Part shown: piece after piece, positions 59,099 to 64,000 of the stretch
How the letters are laid out: each line of letters opens with the position of its first letter
How positions within the stretch are numbered: the first letter of the stretch is position 1
Assembly (NCBI GenBank): GCA_023381515.1
Contig: JAMCQI010000081.1
Location: 107,020-171,019 of the forward strand
Reading direction: 5' to 3'
Length of the DNA: 64,000 nt
Origin: Chloroflexota bacterium
GTDB taxonomy: Bacteria; Chloroflexota; Anaerolineae; UBA4142
Program-made: the position numbers and the translations under genes
Notes under the pieces: model-generated
Seen by the model: the letters and a program-made list of their open reading frames with translations, nothing else
Told to the model about the DNA's origin: nothing
The model's database searches: none

Positions 59099-59893
59099 AT
59101 GACCGCCAAACTGTTTGTGGCTCTCTACGTCAGCCTGTTCGTCGGGATGTGGATCCTCTTCTTCACCAATTTCCCGGTCGCCTGGGTCTTGTTCGCATTT
59201 CTGTTTGCCGCCGTGTTCGGCGGGTTATGGTTTTTCAATCGCCCCTATCTGATCGCGGCCGCATTTCTCGTGCCGTCGCTGATTGTGCTGGGCGCGGGTC
59301 TCTTGAGCATTCTTCAAGCAAGGGAAATCGGCGCCTGGCCGACCGCGCGGGGCGTCATTACGCGTTCGTGGTATTGCACCCAAACGACAAATGGCCGTGA
59401 GACTTACACCGGCCCCTGCATCGAGTACAGCTATCAAGTCGACGAGTTGACATACCACGGAGACTCGACTGACACCGGGGAGTTTTCGGCTTTTGTGTGG
59501 CCGTCTCCCCTCGAGCGCTTCAAGGTGGACTGGCCGGTGCAGGTGCACTATGATCCGCGGAATCCCGGCATTTCTCGATTGACCGCGGAGATCACCTCGA
59601 GCAATTGGGTGACGATCGGCATCGGCGGAATCATGGCCGTGCTCTCGGCATTCACCCTCTTCTGGACCCTCTTTGGCCCCAAGCGCACGCCTCAAACCAA
59701 TCCCGGAGCTCGCTTGACGGAAGGGCGCCCTGTTCCTCCTCCCGACCGGCCAGCGCCGCGCCGGGACTCGCGCGCGCCGACGACGCCGGACATGGCGGAG
59801 CAACTGGAGAAACTGGCGGAGCTACACGAAAAGCAAGAGATCACGGAAGAGGAATACGCGGCGGCAAAGAAGCGGCTCTTGGGGCTGCCGTAG
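59099..59893 (+). CDS. DUF3592-like membrane protein with C-terminal SHOCT domain
   Basis: 264 residues from the ATG at 59099 with GGAAGGAGG before it. Two to three N-terminal helices are followed by an external domain with TARGVITRSWYCTQTTNGRE and VDWPVQVHYDPRNPGISRLT (the V-x-Y-D-P-x-N-P block of DUF3592). A further helix is followed by a Pro/Arg-rich linker and a SHOCT motif (EKLAELHEKQEITEEEYAAA). Function unknown; SHOCT often marks oligomerising or membrane-associated proteins. Confidence 0.8.
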   Translation: MTAKLFVALYVSLFVGMWILFFTNFPVAWVLFAFLFAAVFGGLWFFNRPYLIAAAFLVPSLIVLGAGLLSILQAREIGAWPTARGVITRSWYCTQTTNGRETYTGPCIEYSYQVDELTYHGDSTDTGEFSAFVWPSPLERFKVDWPVQVHYDPRNPGISRLTAEITSSNWVTIGIGGIMAVLSAFTLFWTLFGPKRTPQTNPGARLTEGRPVPPPDRPAPRRDSRAPTTPDMAEQLEKLAELHEKQEITEEEYAAAKKRLLGLP

Positions 59894-60005
59894 CTCTCGC
59901 TACCGGATGGCCAACGCATTGCTTTTGAGGCGAGGGGTGTTTGCTGCGTGGACCGCGCCGGTAAGACTGGCCCCTGCATCTCGGGCAGAGGCGGGCTGAG
60001 CGGCG

Positions 60006-60164
60006 TCAGGTCTTGGCAAATCCCGCGCACATGCTTCTTTCCCGCGGTCCATCCAGTTCGACCAAGACGATTCGCTGCCAACCGCCGAGCACAAGCTGCC
60101 CGTTCTCGACGGGCACGACGAGTGAGGGCTCAATCGTCGATTTGTAACTCCGCAACCCGGCAAC
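60006..60164 (-). pseudogene. C-terminal relic of a YjbQ (UPF0047) gene
   Basis: Reading the minus strand up to the stop at 60006-60008 gives [20 protein letters not shown] and [14 protein letters not shown]. These are the last two strands of YjbQ/UPF0047 proteins (G-P-S-x-x-V-P-V...L-G-x-W-Q-x-I-x-x-x-E). A stop codon closes the frame about 50 codons upstream, so the His-rich active-site part is lost. It lies between the SHOCT gene and the GH36 gene, in a 288-bp gap. Confidence 0.72.
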
Positions 60165-60181
60165 TCAACCTAAACCCCAGC

Positions 60182-62302
60182 TCACGTTCGCCGAAGCACA
60201 ATGATCTTGGCCTGCGCGGGCTCGGCGATATGGATCTCGATGCCTTGATCCATCAGCTCCTGGCCGCCAAAAACGCCTACCTCGCGGTCCTCCATCAGAT
60301 CCGTCACTCGATAGCCCACCGCGGGGTCTACCCAGGGGATACGCAATTGGTAAAAGGCGGTCGGTGCGGCGGCAGGACGAAAAAGGAAAATCGGTCCCTC
60401 CCCGCGTTCATCCAGCCGCGCAGCCCCGTCCCAGAACTCGCCGGGATGCGTGCTTCCCGGGTCGAAGCCAGCCGGATGGATGCCGAGCGGGCGGATGCCA
60501 TAGCGTTGCACCGGGATGGCATGCCGGTAATCACGGCTCGATATTCCATCCGGCACGGCGAAGACGTCCGAGACTTTATAATAGCGATAGAAATCACTGC
60601 AGGCCCGCTGCTCCTTGACCCATTTGAACCAACGTTGGTAATGCGTTTTCATCTCCGGCGAAATCTCCGCAAGGTCACCCCAAAACACTCCATGCCCGCT
60701 GAGGGCCGTAAAGAGCCCATAGTGGGGCGCCTCGGGTTGCTCCAGCAGCGTCGCGCCATAGTTGAGCGTCCACGGGCGCGTCACGCGGCCGCGCTGGTAA
60801 ATCTCGCGCCGTAAGTCGACGTCGTTCGGGCTGTAGATGTTCGAAAACCAATTCTGATCGGCGACCTGAGTCAGTGCGAGGTCTGTCCCATCCATAATGC
60901 CGTAGCATTCATAGCTCAGATCAAAGAGGCAGCGCGGGTGGGCGCGCTTTAAATCCCGGATGAGAGCAAAGAGCCGCTCGAGGATGCGCAGATGGCTCTC
61001 GTCGTGCGAGCGGTGCATATGGTTCTGTGCGTAACAGCCCGGATAGGCTCCCGGCGCGTACAGATTGCGCACGGTGCTCAGGTCCATCTTGAAGAGCTCG
61101 ACCCCATAGCGACCGATCGCCATGTCCATCTTGTCCCGAATCCAATCGAAATAGCCGCTGTCGAGACACATGGTGATAGCGCCGTCGATCGGATGGCGAT
61201 TCGGTTCCCCATTCCGATCGCGCGCCACCCATTCCGGATGCTCCTTGAGCACCTGGCTCTCCTCGTCCACGGTCGCGGCCGCCATCCATAGCCCGAACCT
61301 CATCCCCCGCTTGCGCGCGTGATCGGCAACTTCCTCCAACCCGTTCGGAAATTTCTCTGGGTCCGCGTTCCAGTCGCCCATGTAATCGTACCAGCCGGCG
61401 TCCACCTGGTAGGCATCGACGCCCAGATCCGCGGCAAGGTCGATCTGATCGAGCAAAAGGTCGCGCCGAATGTCAAACAGGAAGGGTATCCAGGAATTCA
61501 CGACAATGCTCGGCACCTGTGCGACGTCACACAGGGTCAAGCGCTCGCCGACAAAGCGCGCATATTCATTGTCCACTGCGTCCTGTGGAATTGGACGGGC
61601 AAAGGGGAGAAGGAAGGAGGCCGCGGTCGTGAATTCTTCGCCCGGTCTGAGGAGCCGCTCGAAGACCGTTTCGTCGTCGCGGTTGTATCCGACCGCGATG
61701 CGGCCCGGCTCGGCGTAGGCTTCCATGCGTTTGAGCGGGCCGGGTGCTTCGGACGCGACGATAAAGCCTTCGCGGTGCAGAGGGTCGTTCACCAGGAGAA
61801 CACCATCGTCCATGCTGACCACCACGGACTTGGCCCGCTGGGTCAGGTAGTCGGACCACACCTCGGCGGTCGCCGCCGTGTCCACGAGCAAACCGATATC
61901 CTCCCAGTTCAACTCACGCAGGGTGACCGTTTGGGAGCCGCGGTTGCGGAGAACCATCCACTTGCGGAGCACGGGATGATCGGCGTACACCTCGAGGTGA
62001 ATTTCCACTTCGAGCGGCAGCACTTGTCCCCGGAGGCGGGCGACGGCTCTCGCCGGATCGCCTGGACGAACATCGATTGCAGAGAGGACGAAATCCTCCG
62101 TCGTCACGCTCTGGCCGTTGGCGGAGAAAGAGAACTCGCGGCAAGGCCAGCGCGCATAATTGCGGCCCGTCTGGCGGTTGAGGAATGCTGACGTGCGCAA
62201 GGTTTCATCCACAGAGGCTGTCCAGCGGCGCTGCAACCACCGGTTGCCGAGTGCGAGCGAGTCCTCTTTCCAGACCGCGACGGTACTGATCGGCTCTGTC
62301 AT
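60182..62302 (-). CDS. GH36-family alpha-galactosidase-like glycosidase
   Basis: A 706-residue protein with an N-terminal beta-sandwich to about residue 280 and then a (beta/alpha)8 barrel. VDAYQVDAGWYDYMGDWNAD is the substrate-binding strand. VELFKMDLSTVRNLY has the expected nucleophile Asp407. DLALTQVADQNWFSNIYSPN corresponds to the acid/base strand, but the usual W-x-S-D reads W-F-S-N (Asn488). A C-terminal beta domain follows. No signal peptide is visible, so it is cytoplasmic. Activity may be altered by the D-to-N change. Confidence 0.85.
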   Translation of the reverse strand: MTEPISTVAVWKEDSLALGNRWLQRRWTASVDETLRTSAFLNRQTGRNYARWPCREFSFSANGQSVTTEDFVLSAIDVRPGDPARAVARLRGQVLPLEVEIHLEVYADHPVLRKWMVLRNRGSQTVTLRELNWEDIGLLVDTAATAEVWSDYLTQRAKSVVVSMDDGVLLVNDPLHREGFIVASEAPGPLKRMEAYAEPGRIAVGYNRDDETVFERLLRPGEEFTTAASFLLPFARPIPQDAVDNEYARFVGERLTLCDVAQVPSIVVNSWIPFLFDIRRDLLLDQIDLAADLGVDAYQVDAGWYDYMGDWNADPEKFPNGLEEVADHARKRGMRFGLWMAAATVDEESQVLKEHPEWVARDRNGEPNRHPIDGAITMCLDSGYFDWIRDKMDMAIGRYGVELFKMDLSTVRNLYAPGAYPGCYAQNHMHRSHDESHLRILERLFALIRDLKRAHPRCLFDLSYECYGIMDGTDLALTQVADQNWFSNIYSPNDVDLRREIYQRGRVTRPWTLNYGATLLEQPEAPHYGLFTALSGHGVFWGDLAEISPEMKTHYQRWFKWVKEQRACSDFYRYYKVSDVFAVPDGISSRDYRHAIPVQRYGIRPLGIHPAGFDPGSTHPGEFWDGAARLDERGEGPIFLFRPAAAPTAFYQLRIPWVDPAVGYRVTDLMEDREVGVFGGQELMDQGIEIHIAEPAQAKIIVLRRT

Positions 62303-62401
62303 TTTGTCATCCCCGGATCAGAAAGTGGACAGTCAGAGTACACGCGTGAATGTCTTGTACCACATTTCGGCATTCTTTTCAACAGAGACGCCCAGCTCGC
62401 A

Positions 62402-62695
62402 CGGGTGTTGCAAGGTCTCCTCAGAGGGCATTCTGTTGCTCCGAGGAGGCGCAGACACCGCGGGTCGCTAGACCCCCCCAAGGTCGCGAGATCCAGCGAC
62501 CCGCGACCCTGGGGGGGCAGCGGTGCGGGTTTTGCCGACGTCCCGTAGAATCCCATCCCGCAGACCCCGCGGGATCCGAGATCCCGCGATCTCCCGCGGG
62601 ACCATAGCGGGGCGGGCGCAGTCTCATCCGGTCGAAGGCGGAGACTGCTTCGCTGCGCTCGCAGTGACACAGGGGGGGATCCTGCAACAGCCCTG
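62402..62695 (-). repeat. Dispersed palindromic repeat, copy 4 with G/C-rich nested stems
   Basis: Near-matching ends (GGGTGTTGCAAGG at 62403 and, on the other strand, GGGCTGTTGCAGGATCC) enclose several stems. These include a CCCCCCC/GGGGGGG pair around 62473-62517 and nested GCGGGATC/GATCCCGC words at 62565-62600. The right side reads, on the minus strand, TGTGTCACTGCGAGCGCAGC then GAAGCAGTCTC, the same borders as the copies at 10.0 and 38.9 kb. No coding potential is seen in 62303-62712. Confidence 0.6.
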
Positions 62696-62712
62696 CCCAG
62701 CTCATTCTGACC

Positions 62713-62740
62713 TTGACAGCTGACGCAGGCCGCGTATAGA
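62713..62740 (+). promoter_or_regulatory. Promoter of the GH63/MGH1-like gene
   Basis: TTGACA (62713-62718), a 16-bp spacer and TATAGA (62735-62740), about 50 bp before the start codon and just after the repeat element. Confidence 0.7.
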
Positions 62741-62791
62741 ATGGCGCCAAGCTTGTTCTTGAAGCAAGACTCTTGACGCGAGGAGATGGTA

Positions 62792-64000
62792 ATGGCCAGC
62801 CGCTCTCACCCCGATTACGCGCCGCTTATCGAAGGGGCCAAAGAGGTGCTCCGCAAGAACCGGCACCAGGGCCGATCAAGCTGGGAGAACCGTGAATTCA
62901 GTTTTGTCTGTCCTTCCAACGTGACCTATCCTTTCCAGTGGTTCTGGGACTCGTGTTTCCACGCCATCGCTCTCACCCACGTCGACGTCAAGCTCGCCGA
63001 GCAGGAGCTCGTTTGCCTGTTGCAGGCCGCCCAACCGGACGGATTCATTCCGCACATCATCCTGTGGGAGCGCGACAAGTATCTTGATGTTGCCCTTTCC
63101 TACAACCTGGCGATGCTCGACGATTATCTGACCGCGATTACGCAGCCCCCCGTGCTCGCGCAAGCAGTCGAGCGAGTTTATGCCGCGGGAAAGAATCGAG
63201 CCTTTCTCGACAGCGTGCTTGGCAAGACCAAGGCCTATTATCGCTGGTGGATCGAGCACCGCGACCCGGACCACGACAACCTCGTCGCGATCGTTCAGCC
63301 AGACGAGTCCGGACTGGACGCACTCCCCGGCTACGATGCCTTGCTCAAAATGCCGACCATCGATAGAGCTGGACTGCGGCAGGCGATGGAGCGCATCTTC
63401 AAAGCTTATGCGCCACTGCGCCAGAATATGCAAGCGTTGATCGACGCAGACGTGTTTGTCGTCGAAGATGTAATGGTGAACAGTATCTATGCGCAAGGCC
63501 TGCGGGCACTCGCGCGCATCTGCCGGAGCATCGGCGATGCGGACGCGGGCGAGTTCGACCGTCTGGCCGAGCGGGTCGAAGAGGCGCTGGTGAGCAAGTG
63601 CTATGACGACCGGCGCGGCATCTTTTTCGATCGCTGCGGGATGAACGAGGTCCCTTCCGCGGTAGTTACCGTCACTTCGCTGTTTCCCTTGATTCTCGAT
63701 CGTCTCCCCTCCGCCATCGCCGATCGTTTGGTCGGCGAGCACCTCCACAACCGGGCTGAATTCTGGCTGCCCTATCCGGTGCCGAGCGTCGCCGCGACCG
63801 AGCCTTCCTTCGACCCCGAGGCCAAGACGCAGCTTCTCTGGCGCGGCTCGACCTGGGTGAACACCAATTGGTTCCTGGTGAACGGACTGCGCCGGCATGG
63901 GTTTGGCCCGTTGGCAGATGAGCTCGCCGCGCGCACCCTGGACATGGTGGGGCGAAGCGGCTTTCGGGAATATTACAGCCATTTTCGAGATGTCGTCCTC
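62792..64000 (+). CDS. GH63/MGH1-like glycosidase, 5' part of gene
   Basis: 403 codons are open to the window edge; the gene is incomplete. Start at 62792 has AGGAG 6 bp upstream. Early on it has FVCPSNVTYPFQWFWDSCFH and AAQPDGFIPHIILWE, the (alpha/alpha)6-barrel signature of the mannosylglycerate hydrolase-like/GH63 and trehalase-type clan (W-D-[ST]-x-F-x-A, D-G-x-I-P). Later WRGSTWVNTNWFLVNGLRRH gives the barrel's final conserved block. It probably trims alpha-linked glucose or mannose residues of sugars or glycosides. It stands head to head with the GH36 gene, which suggests a shared carbohydrate role. A long antisense frame overlies it and is spurious. Confidence 0.85.
   Translation, partial: MASRSHPDYAPLIEGAKEVLRKNRHQGRSSWENREFSFVCPSNVTYPFQWFWDSCFHAIALTHVDVKLAEQELVCLLQAAQPDGFIPHIILWERDKYLDVALSYNLAMLDDYLTAITQPPVLAQAVERVYAAGKNRAFLDSVLGKTKAYYRWWIEHRDPDHDNLVAIVQPDESGLDALPGYDALLKMPTIDRAGLRQAMERIFKAYAPLRQNMQALIDADVFVVEDVMVNSIYAQGLRALARICRSIGDADAGEFDRLAERVEEALVSKCYDDRRGIFFDRCGMNEVPSAVVTVTSLFPLILDRLPSAIADRLVGEHLHNRAEFWLPYPVPSVAATEPSFDPEAKTQLLWRGSTWVNTNWFLVNGLRRHGFGPLADELAARTLDMVGRSGFREYYSHFRDVVL

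Noticed and set aside
62876..63982. 368-codon minus-strand ORF
   Set aside because: It is antisense to a clearly conserved glycosidase, has no ribosome-binding site and no recognisable domain.

Overview
The window looks like chromosomal DNA of a Chloroflexota bacterium (Anaerolineae-like). This is an inference, because no rRNA or tRNA gene is present to confirm it. The signs are: secreted and membrane proteins with long Thr-Pro-rich linkers; a SARP/NB-ARC/TPR regulator; a Tad pilus locus without an outer-membrane secretin; surface proteins ending in or beginning with a Y-L-P-L-x-x-[RK] motif; a zinc-type ribosomal protein S18; and many stand-alone small enzymes (DUF1801, RibD-C/DHFR-like, DinB, VOC, YCII).

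Region 1 (1-27.3 kb) is a cell-surface and secretion region. It opens with the end of a redoxin, a Tat-exported Cys-rich protein with an HExxH motif, and two secreted beta-propeller proteins. A large SARP-type regulator (minus strand) is followed by a roughly 750-bp regulatory intergenic region and then the Tad pilus operon: two TadE-like pseudopilins, a TadG-like protein, an SH3-domain membrane protein, TadZ/CpaE, CpaB, TadB and TadC. After these come an orphan OmpR-type regulator, a receiver-GAF-degenerate GGDEF protein, a protein O-mannosyltransferase overlapping a Ser-rich TolB-like surface protein, and a 50-residue Flp pilin. Facing this on the minus strand is a sortase-like exported protein. 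Two nearly identical tandem c-di-GMP-I (GEMM) riboswitches precede it, with an intrinsic terminator between them. I regard this as the most interesting system here: second-messenger control of a surface enzyme beside a pilus locus whose own signalling proteins carry Glu in place of the phospho-Asp and a lost GGDEF motif. The pilus ATPase (TadA) and prepilin peptidase are not in the window.

Region 2 (27.3-32.4 kb) is housekeeping: a STAS protein, rpsF-ssb-rpsR, a parvulin-type isomerase with a Thr-Pro linker, and an Nramp-related transporter with altered metal-site motifs.

Region 3 (32.6-54.3 kb) is an accretion zone of about 25 small genes, nearly all on the minus strand and most with their own ribosome-binding site. 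It holds hydrolases, five RibD-C/DHFR-like reductases or their derivatives plus two further fragments, DUF1801, VOC, YCII, DinB and ClbS-like proteins, an AAC(3)-I-like acetyltransferase, a DrrAB-type exporter, an AlkZ-like protein and an MFS drug exporter. Scattered among them are gene relics: two genes with in-frame internal deletions, two reductase fragments and a nitrilase C-terminus.

Region 4 (54.6-64 kb) carries a HAD hydrolase, a cobalt/nickel ECF transporter operon (Fur-like regulator, CbiM-CbiQ fusion, His-tailed CbiO) with a 32-bp perfect palindrome at its promoter, a SHOCT-domain membrane protein, a YjbQ relic, a GH36 alpha-galactosidase-like enzyme, and the start of a GH63/MGH1-like glycosidase running off the end. 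A family of dispersed palindromic repeats occurs at about 10.0, 27.4, 38.9 and 62.6 kb.
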